From: Agelas oroides
Taxonomy: Eukaryota > Porifera > Demospongiae > Agelasida > Agelasidae
Length of the DNA stretch: 64,000 nt
Direction of reading: 5' to 3'
NCBI GenBank assembly: GCA_949130485.1
Contig: OX422191.1
Coordinates: 8,371,754 to 8,435,753, forward strand
Below are positions 21,502 to 34,600 of this stretch, in pieces. A program made the translations under genes and the position numbers. Position 1 is the first letter of the stretch. Each line of letters begins with the position of its first letter. The notes beneath the pieces are model-generated. The model was given only the letters and a program-made list of their open reading frames with translations, did no database searches and had not been told where the DNA came from.

Positions 21502-24297
21502 CTATATATCCTTGTAGAAGGTATAGTAAATACCTTGTATCTGTCCTGTTTCCAGTGTTGTAGGGCAGTTCCCATTTTCTGCTGTGGCCGTTGCAATGGT
21601 GAGCATAGAGCCATGGGTATTGGAGTTGCACTGGTTGGAGCAATCCCTTGGACGGCTAAAGTGCTTTGAATTTCGCTCTTTCCAAAAGAAAATGACAAAG
21701 ATTTTGGGTCCAAAAAAGCAGATCAGTATTGAAAAAGCACTTCCTACAAGTGTAGATGCAATGAAACTATTCTGAATTTCCTGCCTATTTTGTGTCGCAA
21801 TGTATACTGGAATGAACGCCACCCAAATCACCAGAAGAGAGAATGCACAGAAACAGATGCACTTGGATTCATTAAAGTTTACAGGATATTTGAAGCTGAA
21901 TGTTCCCAAAACTGTAGCAATGATGAGAAGTGCACTTTCATACACTACTGATAGGACTAGCGCCACTAGATGGTCAGATTCGCAGGTGACCACAACTGTT
22001 GGGGTATCAAGGGTGTTTGCTTCATTGAGGCGCACCTCTCTCCTAACTCCTGGGAGCAGGATTCCTAGGGAAAGAGCAACGATAAGCATCTGACCAAGTA
22101 CAAGAAGAAGTGTGAAAATAATCTGGTATCGTGCCTCCATACATCGAAGGCGGCTTAGGGTTGCTTTCTGTAAAAAGACACGAGCTACTCGAATAATTTT
22201 AATGAGAAGAGATCCAAACATTAGTGAAAGGCAGAGCCAGAGTAGTATCCTTTGGCTGATGCAAATTCCCAGCAGCGGAGGTGATACATAAATGAATGCT
22301 GTTATAAAGCTGAGGCTGATACCAACCAGTAGCATTATCATCTGCTCCCGGCTTGAGGATTTAACAATTTGCGAATTCCAGTACTTTGCAAAGATGAGCA
22401 AAACTGTACATGTGATAATCAGTCCAAGGGTTGATACCACCATAACAACAATAGACCATGGATGTGTAAAGGAGAGAAACACCTCTGGTGAAGCCACACA
22501 ACTGTTACTGCCACCAAGGGGGTTGTTTCCCCACATCTCGCCTGTTGTTGAGCAGTTTCTGCATGCTGTTGCAACAGAGTCGTTAGAATACATTTGTCCA
22601 AGGCAGGGGCTACACGTGCCACAGCAGGATGACTGAACTGGTTCATGATACTCTCCCAACCTGCATCTGCCACACTCAGATACAGTAGGCTTGTATACCA
22701 CATTACCAAAGTTGTCCATTCCAAACTGCGGTCTACTGTTTCTGTTCAGCAAGAGCGAATTTGTGTTATTGTTATTGAAAGCAGAACTATTCCAAGTCCC
22801 AATTTGTTGGAACTCGTACTTCTTAATATGGCCAACATCCATTACTTGGTAGTTTAGTATTTCATACATTCCGTCTGCATTGCCTTGTTTATCAAACTGT
22901 ACCAGGTTTCCAGTTCGACTCTGAAACTTCAAGTTTGCAATGTAGTTGAGAAAAATTGAGCCATTGAACTCTTCTCTCTGTCCTCTGCATGTTTGGTTTT
23001 GTCTGTACCACTCTAGAGGTTGGTCACAATTTTCCATCAGAAAGTTGTGAAGTGCATGAGCAAATGTGTATACAGCATCAATCACAAATGGTACAGCGTA
23101 TCCCTGTTGGTACTGGGGTAAACGTGTAAGATTAGACTCAATGTCACAATCAACATCTAGAGAGCAGTTTGTCAGATATGCATAGAATGTAGAAAACCAT
23201 GGATTTCGCATGTTGCTTTGGATTGTCAGTTGAGAATAGTACTCATGGAATTCATCGGACATGTTTATGAGAGGAACAGTACCAAACATTCCTGCCGTAG
23301 TCTCACTAAATCGTCGAATGACATTGTCTGCTTGAGCCCAGGCACTACTTGCAATCCAAGTGAATCTTTGACGAGCAGCCGTGTTGGAAATTTCCTGGAG
23401 AAGCTTCTCTGCATGCTCTTGAAGGGCATAAAGCACAACCACTGCTGCATGTGATCTGGCTAGTTTCTCAGATAGGGCTTGATAGTCTGAGTTGACATCA
23501 ATTCCTTCCTCTAAATCTATGCATATTTCATACTCTTCAGCCAGCCTGCGTAGGTCAGTTACACCAGACTGTCCATAGCTGTCTCTGGAATAGACAACGG
23601 AAATGAATGTCCAGTTCAAGTGCAAGAAAAGCTCAATCATTGACTGAACCTCAAAGGTATCTGGGGGTATAGTCCGGTAGAAGTAAGTATAAGTATCTCT
23701 GTTACTGAGAAGTGCTGATGTGGAGGCATAGCTCACTTGTGGCATGCTAAACAATCTGCCTAAGCTTGCAACAGGGACACTGACTTGGCTCAGAGAAGGT
23801 CCCACTATCCCAACTGTTTGAGGAAAATCTCCAGTCCCATTTTCACTGGTAATAGAGTTGGGCTGGCAGCTCTCAATGTTCAACTGTTTACCAGCAACAA
23901 TCAAGTCTAAAGCCTCGTCAAGACCAATGTTTTCAACGGAACATGTGTCACGGATGTCAAACCCAAGTGTGATGTTTGGGAGAAGAGTTGGGTGGTCATT
24001 GATGCAATCAAGAGCAAAGAGCATTGCCTCCATTCGTTCCAGGCCACCTTGCAACCGAAAATCTCCACATCCTCCTCCACTAGGGTTCACAGTGTGAATA
24101 GGAAACAGCCCTCCCAACACAAAGTCTTTTTCTGTCCGATTCCTGATACCACTTATTCTCAGTCCATCCACAGCTGTGAGAATTTCTGACTCTATTTCAT
24201 ACTGGTAGAGAGTGGCATTTACAGTCAAAATGCACAGTAGAAGCAGCTGCAACTTACAAAATACAAACTGCATTTTTCTCATCTCTGGTTGAGGCAT
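21502..24297 (-). CDS. Class C GPCR, metabotropic-glutamate-receptor-like, 931 aa, intact
   Basis: Intronless ORF. Signal peptide about residues 7-28 (the start could be Met1, Met7 or Met9). Venus-flytrap ligand domain about 55-500 with the mGluR signatures GPSLSQVSVPVA, PQVSYASTSALLS, IPPDTFEVQSM and DSYGQSG. Cys-rich NCD3G region about 535-600 (CGRCRLGEY...CCGTC). Seven membrane segments about 612-870: NSQIVKSSSREQ before TM2, NFNESKCICF and WVAFIPVYIA at TM6, FFGPKIFVIFF at TM7. The cytosolic tail is short (about 60 residues). Expected to be a plasma-membrane dimeric receptor for an amino-acid-like ligand, coupling to G proteins. At the place of the family's SDGW (ligand amino-group Asp) this protein has ASSAW, so the ligand may not be glutamate. 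Convergent with the beta-helix gene upstream on the + strand. Confidence 0.92.
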   Translation of the reverse strand: MPQPEMRKMQFVFCKLQLLLLCILTVNATLYQYEIESEILTAVDGLRISGIRNRTEKDFVLGGLFPIHTVNPSGGGCGDFRLQGGLERMEAMLFALDCINDHPTLLPNITLGFDIRDTCSVENIGLDEALDLIVAGKQLNIESCQPNSITSENGTGDFPQTVGIVGPSLSQVSVPVASLGRLFSMPQVSYASTSALLSNRDTYTYFYRTIPPDTFEVQSMIELFLHLNWTFISVVYSRDSYGQSGVTDLRRLAEEYEICIDLEEGIDVNSDYQALSEKLARSHAAVVVLYALQEHAEKLLQEISNTAARQRFTWIASSAWAQADNVIRRFSETTAGMFGTVPLINMSDEFHEYYSQLTIQSNMRNPWFSTFYAYLTNCSLDVDCDIESNLTRLPQYQQGYAVPFVIDAVYTFAHALHNFLMENCDQPLEWYRQNQTCRGQREEFNGSIFLNYIANLKFQSRTGNLVQFDKQGNADGMYEILNYQVMDVGHIKKYEFQQIGTWNSSAFNNNNTNSLLLNRNSRPQFGMDNFGNVVYKPTVSECGRCRLGEYHEPVQSSCCGTCSPCLGQMYSNDSVATACRNCSTTGEMWGNNPLGGSNSCVASPEVFLSFTHPWSIVVMVVSTLGLIITCTVLLIFAKYWNSQIVKSSSREQMIMLLVGISLSFITAFIYVSPPLLGICISQRILLWLCLSLMFGSLLIKIIRVARVFLQKATLSRLRCMEARYQIIFTLLLVLGQMLIVALSLGILLPGVRREVRLNEANTLDTPTVVVTCESDHLVALVLSVVYESALLIIATVLGTFSFKYPVNFNESKCICFCAFSLLVIWVAFIPVYIATQNRQEIQNSFIASTLVGSAFSILICFFGPKIFVIFFWKERNSKHFSRPRDCSNQCNSNTHGSMLTIATATAENGNCPTTLETGQIQGIYYTFYKDI

Positions 24298-25645
24298 TAT
24301 CTATATAGGTTATACGTGCTCTTCAGTGTAAATCATCTGTTAAAATGTGTTGTTGTTTTTTATGAAGGGAAATCACGAACGAGCCAATGTTATGTAAACT
24401 CTTGTGAGTACTACATTATAGTAAGATTTGCGACAGCAGAGTAAAAAGGGCATGCAACACCAAAAGTGAACCAGCTGAACCTTTGATCTTAAGGAGTTGG
24501 TAGACCCACCAAGATATACTTTCCACCTTTTCCTCATTAGAGCTTCCCCTACTGCTTACTTTGGTTGTTGCTAGTGTTGCTAAAATGACTGTATATGTAG
24601 CTATGTGGCTGTTAGGTATTTGGCCAAGTCATTTCCAGTCATGAAAGTGAAACGTTAATTATGGAGTTGTTTTGCACATCAAGGAATCTTACTGCAACAC
24701 AACAATGACCTTATAAGGTAATGTCTTATTGTAATTTCTCAACAGCAAGGTGATGACTTTTCCAAGTGCCAACAAAGCAGTATACACATTACAGCCTCAT
24801 TCCATATAAAGCTGGAAGGTCTTACCAAGAGTCTGCATGGGAATGAGACTATATGCATGTTATATGATACAAGATCGATGCACACATGTCTTTATGAGCC
24901 TGTGTAGGTTAATTATATATATCACTGTAAAAACAATTGGGTTACTTTAATTTTCTCAGTTGCATGCTAGTAGCATCTGACCTGGTTCTCCACACAAAAT
25001 TTTAGGGTAGCAGGGCACTGGCAGCTACATGTAGATCTAAATCTCTAGTAAGGCTTAACAGGATCTTGGAGGTAGGGGAGATTGCGACTAAGTCTGTGTG
25101 GTTCAGCTATCAAGACACTGTACACGCCAAGTTGCTGGGTATGGACTCCTAGGCAGCTGAATTATGGTGCTCCTCTCATCTTTTTTGAACAAACTGTATT
25201 TTTATACCAGACTTCATCTGCCTGCCTTCCATGCATGCTGTTTGAACTGAATGTCCGGGATTATGCGTTACACTTGCCCATGCAGGCAATAGATTTATCC
25301 ACCCTTACTTCTGGTATTGTGTAATTTTTATAGGACGTCTTGTAAGCCATGGATAATATAGACTAGTAGACTACGCGGACTATATTATCCATGTGTAAGC
25401 TTGGGACTTCTGTTACAAACGGCGTGCCATATTGCCGCCTGCTTGCGCGGCACCCTTTTCATACATATCCCCCCTCCCCCACTTCCTGGAACGTCACACG
25501 GTCTAGACTAGACTATATATACGACCTTTGTAAAGGGCAGAGTACAAGCACTTCCGTTTCCGGGGGTGCCGAGTGACACCTGTTACGTTATTTAGTTGCT
25601 TGAACGAGCAGTGAACGAGTGACTGAGCAAGTGCAACAATTCAAG
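24298..25645. other. Intergenic region between GPCR copy B and the modular receptor gene
   Basis: Both flanking genes are read away from here, so it should hold both promoters. A TATA-like stretch (CTATATATACGACC) lies about 130 nt before the ATG at 25646. A partial CACTGTAAAAACAATTGGGTTACTTTAA repeat end lies near 24925. A hairpin is at 25349-25393. No gene seen. Confidence 0.5.
25349..25393. repeat. Short hairpin
   Basis: CATGGATAATATAG and CTATATTATCCATG are perfect inverted 14-mers around an 18-nt loop (ACTAGTAGACTACGCGGA type). Confidence 0.7.
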
Positions 25646-28600
25646 ATGTTTACCGTTACACTGTATATAGTGTGGATTACAGGACTGTTGGGTAAGGCAA
25701 TTTTGTAGCCTAAGTAAATTATTGTTACAGCATGTTGGCAGTTTACAATAATCATGTAGCTATAACTCGCCATGTTAAACAATAATGATTTACTTAACGT
25801 TAGCTAGCTAGTTATAATCCTACTTTATGTTATAACTAGCTAGCTAAACATGGCAAGTTAGCTACATGACCATGAGTGCAAACTAAATGAATTTTGCCGT
25901 TATGTTCTTGTTAGGCGTGATGCCCACAAGTGGTCAGACCTCAAGCTGTGGGAGCGCCTGTATCGGCAGCCAAGGTTACTGTCCAGGAAGTTACACTACT
26001 GGTTCAACATGTGTGGATGGTCGCTGCAGGTGTTTGAACAACCCCAACAGGGATGAGTGTACCTGCTTAGGTGAGACATTTGAGTTAGGCCACTCCAAGT
26101 TGATTCATTGTTTCCCATTTCCCGCCCGCACCATTTTATGAGCTGCATTATTTTGTTCATTATGCACACGTTTATTCATTATTGATTCTGTATTTTGTGC
26201 CTGACAGCTGTGATAGCACTGACAGTGTTGTAATAGCAATGTTTTTGAACTTTATACACCCTCTTTGCTCAGAGCCTCTGTAATGAATAATGAATAGTGA
26301 ACCGCCCGCTGTCCTCAGCTTTCCAGTGTAATGGGAAACAATGAATCAACTTGGAGTGGCCTTAGATAATTTCAAGCTGGCTGCATGTGCAATATAAGTA
26401 TCACCATTGTACAAAGCTATACCGGAAAATATCACGAGTTTGTTGCCGTCTGTATTGTTACGAGTGCGCAGCACAAGTAAAAATGCTAACGGCAACAAAC
26501 GGGTGATAGTTTTTCCAGTATAGTTTGGTACTATGGTGATAATGATTTTATCATACGAACCTTCGATTTCATTGCATGTTCAGATGTAGCACATGTGACT
26601 TATAGTACCTGATGCGGATTCTCGCGTGACTTGTAAGAAATATGGCTTTTTATAAACTGCTCACAGCTGCAAGGCTTCCCCAATGACTCCCATACATTCG
26701 CGTCAGTTAGACGTATGATAAATAATATTATTGAGAAAGCCACTTGTGGCTCAATATAGGGGAGAGCAGGGTTTTTAAGATGCTGCAATAACTGGTTTTC
26801 ATGGTTATCAAGCAAACCAATGGATGCAAACCAAAATCTCTGCTACCAGAGATTATATACTGATGGTTAGTAGTGGTTCTTAAGGTTATTGTGGTTATCG
26901 GTGGTTGTGCATGGTTTCTGTTATGGTTCATGGTTATTGTGGTTATCGGTGGTTGTACATGGTTTTCTGTTATAGTTCATGGTTATTGTGGTTATCGGTG
27001 GTTGTGCATGGTTTTCTGTTATGGTTCATGGTTATTGTGGTTATCGGTGGTTGTGCATGGTTTCTGTTATGGTTCATGGTTATTGTGGTTATCGGTGGTT
27101 GTGCATGGTTTTCTGTTATGGTTCATGGTTATTGTGGTTATCGGTCACATGATATTGTGGCCAATACATTTCCAGAAAGGACTGTAGCCCAATTAGAATG
27201 CAACTAGTTGGGAAATCTACTTCTGGAGCCTGACTGCTAGTGCTAGTGGCCGTACCCAGACATAAGACAAGTACACATTGTTGTGGGTACAAACCTGATG
27301 TGAACTGATTGCAAACACACAGGAGATGGTTCCACCAGTGCATATGTACATAACGTTGTAAAGTGTCTATAGACCAAAGCGCAAATGGAGTTCATCGAAT
27401 TTTGTGAAAATTCTGTGCCAGTGTTGCAGCTTGACTGTAGTTGCCAGCATTGTTATAAAGTTGGTAGGTAGAAAGATGGGGACATACTTATTAATGCTTG
27501 CATGAATCTGGGATAATGACAAGTAGCTACAATAGCTGCTACTGAATTTTACTCCAAAAAACTTACATACATGGGTAGCAGCCAAGCTTCATGCCTCAAT
27601 TTACACTGAAATGGGAACTAGTATAGCCTCAACTGATAGCACCAAAAGCAGGACATATAGTAATTGTGGTATGCAAATGTTTTGACTGTGACACACTCAG
27701 TAGTACTTTGTACTTTGATTATACTGAGTCCCAAAAGCAAAGGGTGCAGCGCATACACTTCTCTTATGACAACATACAAGTTCAATGTCAATCAACAATA
27801 CTCAAGTGGCAGTTTGGAATGTGCTGACCATTGTGTATACATGACTTGCACAGCTAGAATCATTCATGAGTTGCTGATTGCATGCATACAGCAGTTGAAC
27901 TCTCATTTTGCAGTCATCACTACAGTGTATTATGTAAATAGTTGAGCCAAATAAGAGTACATGGAATCTTATGGGGCAGATAAGAGAAACATAAAAGCTA
28001 GCAGTCACTGAGAACTAAAAGAAATGTCCCTGCATGGCTTGAGTTAATTGCCACTGCTCAGACAACCAGACATTACCTCTTGTTGGTAATACTGTATTTA
28101 ATCATACGTCTAACTCACACTAATGTATGGGAGTCAATAGGAAAGCCTTGCAGCTGCACGCAGTTTATAAAAAGCCATATTTTTTACTACGAGTCACGCG
28201 AGAATCCGTATCAGTACTACAAGTCACGCGGTAATCCGTATCAGGTATTACAAGTCACGTGCGTGTGTCTGAACGTGCAATGAAATCAAAGGTTCGTATG
28301 ATAAAATCATTATCACCATAGTACCAAGCTATACCGGAAAAAATATCACTCATTTGTTGCCGTTGGCATTGTTACTCGTGCTGCGCACTCGTAACAATAC
28401 AGAGGGCAACAAATTCGTGATATTTTCCGGTATAGCTTGGTACTATGGTGATACTTATATATTACCGTGTTGTAAGGAGAGTGTAAGTTTGTGTTACACT
28501 GACTTCCTTTCATTTATGGTCATCCCTATACAGGTATTGATGGCAACTGCCGCATCACACAGGGTGCAAGTGTTCGTGTGGGAACACCTACTTATGCTGG

Positions 28601-31600
28601 CAGTGCTCAGACAACGTATAGCTGTGTTGCAGATGACAACTGCAATTATGATGTGCATGTGATAGCCAACTATGAGAGCAATGGACATACAGGATTTCGT
28701 GTTCACAATACCGGCAACACCAGGGTGAATCTGGCAGTGACGGGCACAAGTTCAAAGCCACTGATTCTGGTCTTTGTATCCTATGAGCCGGTCAGATGGA
28801 CTCTGAGCATTCCCAGTGGAGTTGTGATTGACAGAGTCATACTGGTATGGAAATGTGGGATGTTGCATGTATACATTTGTGTTTGGCTATGTAAACTGGG
28901 AGGGAAGATAATTGGGGTATTGTTAAGACAAGACACATGTAGTCTTAAGTTGCTATTGGTTATAGTATTGAGACACTGCATGTTAGAAATGTAAATCTGT
29001 TTCACTGCAGCGTTCCTACTACATTGACACAAGCTATGTTGTATATTCCCCTGGTCAAGTATTGACAGTAGAACGAATCTCTAGAAGCTCTCAGACTTTT
29101 CCAACTGGTCATGGACCAGATACAGGAGGTGGTAATACACTTCGTATGTTGCAGTACCTCAGTGGGCGTTTTGGGCCTGTATCCTCATTTAGTGGATCCT
29201 ATCGTGCTGATTCATGGACTCTGCAAATCTCAAGACAGAACAGATCTGGTGTGTTTACAACTGACTGTTTTGAATGTGATAACTGTAGTTTAATTGGCAT
29301 TTTCATACACAGGCTGTACATCACCAACGGTTACTAGTGGGACTGTTGCTATGGCAACCACACATTGGGAAACTACTGTAACAACCCTGGCCAGTGAGAC
29401 ATTTTCAGCTACTTATGTGTAAAATGTTGATACACTATGCATCAGTGCATTGTATTACGCTGCAACACATACAGCATTGGTGATATCTGCTCATTGACAT
29501 CATTCTAGGTACTATTTGTACCAATCACTTGCTTCTTACTGTATTTTACAGGCACTGTAACACCCACAAGTAGTCAGAGCTCAAGCTGTGGGAGCTCCTG
29601 TATCGGCAGCCGAGGCTACTGTCCAGGAAGTTATATCATTGGTCAAACATGTGTGGGTGGTCGCTGCAGGTGTTTGAATAACCCCAACCGGGATGAGTGC
29701 ACCTGTTTAGGTGAGACATTTATATTCATAGCTTGATAGGTATTCTTGAAAGTCTTTATTTGGCTACATTCCTGGCATTTCTACAATGACCACACAACCA
29801 AAGAGGGGAATATGTGTAAGAAAGTAAGTCTTGTGAAAGGAGATATTAATTTAACTAATGCATGGGAGAAGCTTCTCCACTACGCTTGAAATTTATCTTG
29901 GAAATATTTTCATGATGTGACATGCACACAACACCGGCATGCCACTGAGATGACCAGAGTAACCCAATGTGTTTACAGTGGTGCGCACATGCATGTATAA
30001 TTATGGCTGAAGTAACCCAAACTTTACAGTGCATGCATAACAAACAGACAAACTAGGGGAATGTAGAACATTGTGGGGCGAGCGTGAGCAAGCAATGCAC
30101 TACAGCATTGACTGTTAGATAGCTAAGGCTTTACCAGTGAACTGTTAGATCACAGCACACAGGCCATTCATGCATGGCATGTAGCTAAAACGAGGTTTGT
30201 AACCTACTGTTTACAAAAGTGCTCAATAGCTTAGAAAAATTGTCATGGTTGCAGAGAAGAGCTTTTCATGGGGTAGTACCACAAAACAGAGCCATTTGTC
30301 CTACCAGCACGCAGCTACTCTGGTTGTTGCAGTTATAGGCTAAGTCAGAACACAGTCTGGCATGCATAGTCCTTCAAGACTTGAGGCATCTTTGAGAAAT
30401 AGTATTCGGAAGTCGCCACGCATCAGTTATGGAGCAATATCTCTGCTGCCTACTGCGTTCTGTAAGCTGTATGAGCCTTTCTACACAACTGTTAGCCATT
30501 GTACACTTACTGAGTAGGTGGCTGCCTATCCCGAATGTCGTTGCCAAAACACAACTGCTATCTCTCGTACAATAGGTGCGCACGCTCCTGCTGTCATTCC
30601 TGGCTATCTTTCATAACTGTCGTCATTCAAGCTCACCCTAACTAGCTTGCTGCCAGAGCATCAAGTTGTAGGAAAATCTTACTTACACTCCGCATGCGGC
30701 CTGCGGCTATCACGTTAAATTACAGTGTCAAGAATATACGGAACAACGTACAACAGAAAATAATATATATATGAAAAATCGCAATAGAACTCACTAGAGA
30801 GGGGCTCACTCACGCTCGCCCCAATTACTCAAACTCGCTTGAACATGTGACGGGGTAATTATTCAAAAATGGACTGTATAATACACAAGGATTTATACCC
30901 CACGCTCTACCTACTGCATTGATCATGCATCACAAAATTGGTGTGTAACAGGAAGTATGACCTCAACTTGTGGAGTGTGTGTGTTATTTTGTGTACATAG
31001 CCCCCATGACAGGATGCAGAGTCTATTGTGTAATGTACAAGTGCACTATAGACAAAGTACTCTGTAGTGAGGGAATTGCTGAGTACGTTCCTGATACCAT
31101 ATGAACAGGATGTATGGGTGGTGTACATACACATCTCTTTTGGCACTGACCACAATGTTACAGTTTCAATGTCAACACAAATTAGCAATACTCACCCATA
31201 ATTACATCTGATAATAGTGATATGCACTATTCAATGCATCCAAATTAAATAATTTGAGTGGGCATGCGTTAAGTTAGATCCACCCATAAATTCCAGGAAT
31301 TGAATTTCTTGGGTTAGAGTAGATCATGCGTTGCAATGGATTCAAACATGAAAAATTAATTAGTGGCAGCTTGCTAAGTTAGATCCACCCATAAATTCCC
31401 AGAATTGAATTTCTTGCCCTAGATTGGATCATGGGGTAACCCATAATACCCAGTGTACAAAGATATGCAAGTTATTCATTATTCATGAGTTGCTGACTGG
31501 AACCTCATACCTATTGGTGTACAAAGTTTCATCGCTGTAGATAGAAGCTAGGCCACGAGTCTATAGATAGTCTGAAAGACACATGCATTTACTGGTATGA

Positions 31601-34600
31601 GGTATGAAAAGCCATCAGTTGCTGGGTCAAATCTACAAACCCAAGGTCCCTGACTGGAGTTGATTACTGTGCTAAAACAAATGGTCAACCACCAGTCCAC
31701 ACAACCCTCTATATACTGCACAGATTGTACAGAGTCACGCCCAGCAGCTACTATCAAACAGTGAGTTCAGGCAACCCAGCCGGCTAGCAGGCCCCAAATA
31801 AGTCCCTACCCCAAAATATTTAGTCCTACAACTGTTTAGCCCTAGCTTTCTTCCACTCTTATATTATAGCTCCAACAACCACTAATCCCACTACTTGGGG
31901 CTCATAGCCTCGTTCCCAGGCTCTCCCCGCGCGCAAACACTTTTCCGTACTGCAAGCGACGGAAAGCTGGGCAGGGCCTGGGAATGAGGCTACTTATATG
32001 CTTTGATCGAAGGTTATATTGTAGGGCTGCTTCAGACGTTGACAGTACATGATTGAGGACCTTTTATACCCTTGCCACTCCAAACGTTTCACATGTAAGC
32101 TTCTCTTACGTTGAGGCTGTTTTCTTTGGTAATCTCTACAGCTATTGATGGCAACTGCCGCATCACTCAGGGTGCAAGTGTTCGTGTGGGTACACCTACT
32201 TACACTGGCAGGGCTCAGACAACATACAGCTGTGTTGCCAACGACAACTGCAATTATGATGTGCATGTGATAGCCAACTATGAGAGCAATGGACATACAG
32301 GATTTCGTGTTCACAACACTGGAAACACCGGTGTGAATCTGAGAGTGACGGGCACAAGTACAAAGCCACTGATTCTGGTCTTTGTATCCTATGAGCCAGT
32401 CAGATGGACTCTGAGCATTCCCAGTGGAGTTGTGATTGACAGGGTCATACTGGTATGGAAATGTGCAAATGTGTATGTATACATTTGTGTTCGGCTATGT
32501 AAGCTGGGAAAGAGAAAAAAATTAAGGCAAGACACAAGTCATGTAGTTGGGTTGCTAGTGGTTGGCAAAAAAATTTCGGCTTATAGTATTGAGACACTGT
32601 ATGTTAGAAATGTAAATCTGTTTCACTGCAGAGTTCCTACTACCTTGACAACAGCTCTGTGGTATATTCCCCTGGTCAAGTATTGACAGTTGAAAGAATT
32701 CGTAGCAGCTCTCGCACTATTGACTGTGCTTATGGATCAGATACAGGAGGCTGCAACACACTTCGTGTGTTGCAGTACCTCCGTGGAAGATTCGGACCTG
32801 TATCCTCTTTCAGTGGATCCTATCGTGCTGATTCATGGACTCTACAGATCTCAAGACGGAATGGTGTGTTTGCAACTAACCATTATGAGATTGCTAACTG
32901 TAGTTTAATTGGCATCACTATTTTAATATGCAGGCTGTACATCACCAACAATCACTAGCAGGACTGCTATCACATCAACCATACCACATCAGTCAACTAC
33001 TGCAACAACTCTGACCAGTAAGACTTTGTCAGCTACACAATTTGATATTATACTTATGTGTACATTACATGTATCTTATAATCTACTTGACGTATTGATG
33101 AATAGGGTAACAGAGATGCCAGTGTAGATCATCTTGTGTTACCTATTGATCATTCCTACAGATCTAGCCATATTTCTAAAGACTGAAAGTTACGTATACA
33201 TAGCTACATAACCCAGAGCTCCTCTAGATGCAAATGTCATCATTTGTTGGCTCAGTGGTGAATACAAATATTATGGGGAAGGATGCATGGTTGACAAAAT
33301 ATTTCTTCTGTTGCTGTTTTCCCAAACCAAACACATTGCCCTTATAACTTTGCATTGCACTAATTTTTCCCTTGGTCATCCCTACAGATCTTGCTCGTAG
33401 CTGCCAAGTCACACAAGGTGCAAGTGTTCGTGTGGGCACACCTACCTATGCTGGCAGGGCTCAGACAACATACAGCTGTGTTGTAAATAACAACTGCAAC
33501 TACGATGTGCATGTGATTGTCAACTATGAGAGCAATGGACATACTGGGTTTCGTGTTCACAATACCGGCAACACCAGGGTGAATCTGAGAGTGACGGGCA
33601 CAAGTACAAAGCCACTAATTCTGGTCTTCATATCTTATGAGCCGGTCAGATGGACTCTGAGCATTCCCAGTGGAGTTGTGATTGACAGAGTTATACTTGT
33701 ATGTAAACAAGCATGCAATGTATGTGTATGTATACGGCTGGAAAGATATTAAATAAACAGGCCATGCGGTAGTAAGGAAAAGTATTTCGTTGTAATTTCC
33801 ATGGACAGATAATCCTGTGGTATTATAGCAGCATGTAATAATGAGATAGCTACTACGTTATTTGTAATGTGCAATTCTGTCTTTGTAGAGTTCCTACTAC
33901 CTCGACAGAAGCTCTGTCATATATTCCCCTGGTCAAGTAGTGACACTGGAGCGAAGTAACTATCAGACTCTCCCATCTGGTTATAGAGGAGGTAGCAGAA
34001 CACTTCGCGTTTTGCAGTACCTCCGTGGACGTTTTGGGCCTGTATCATCCTTGAGTGGATCCTATCGTGCTGATTCCTGGACTCTACAAATCTCAAGACA
34101 GAACAGATCTGGTATGTTTCTCCTCAGGTGCAGCTAACCACGTATTTGCTAACATTGTTATGGTCTCTTTGTTATACAGTGTGCACTACACATCAGACAG
34201 AGATAGGTATGTAACAGCTGATATATACTGCTAATTAATTACGCTCCCTGTTTGATTCAAGCTATTTGCACATGCAGACACATCTTCAGAAGGCAGTACC
34301 TGCAGTGCAGTTGTGTGTGGTGCAGTTGTTGGAGGAGTGGTTGCTGCTTTGATGCTCATACTTGTGACCATAATAGCAATTGCAATATTTGCTGTTGTTA
34401 AGAGAAAACAATATCAGACAACAACTTCAAGCTCTTCACACAATCAGTAAGTATAGAGATTGCTCATCAACAGTTGTTGTACAATTTAACAGCCTCAGTT
34501 CTGTGTAACTGTGCAAATTTGAGCGTCAATGGCATATGCATTATTTGCAAAGCCTTAATAGCAACCAAACTAGGTAGGATCCAATATGTATGAACTCCAG

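Larger units (their letters stand above)
29711..32141. other. Intron 6 of the modular receptor gene: repeat-rich
   Basis: Contains an element with GGGGCGAGCGTGAG ends (30073-30822), a direct repeat of about 50 bp (TAAGTTAGATCCACCCATAA near 31270 and again near 31375, followed by AATTGAATTTCTTG), and a TAGCCTCG fold-back (31905-31992). No nested gene seen. Confidence 0.6.

Noticed and set aside
26873..27207. Repetitive ORFs of about 100 codons
   Set aside because: Products of the 48-49-bp minisatellite inside an intron, with no start context or homology.
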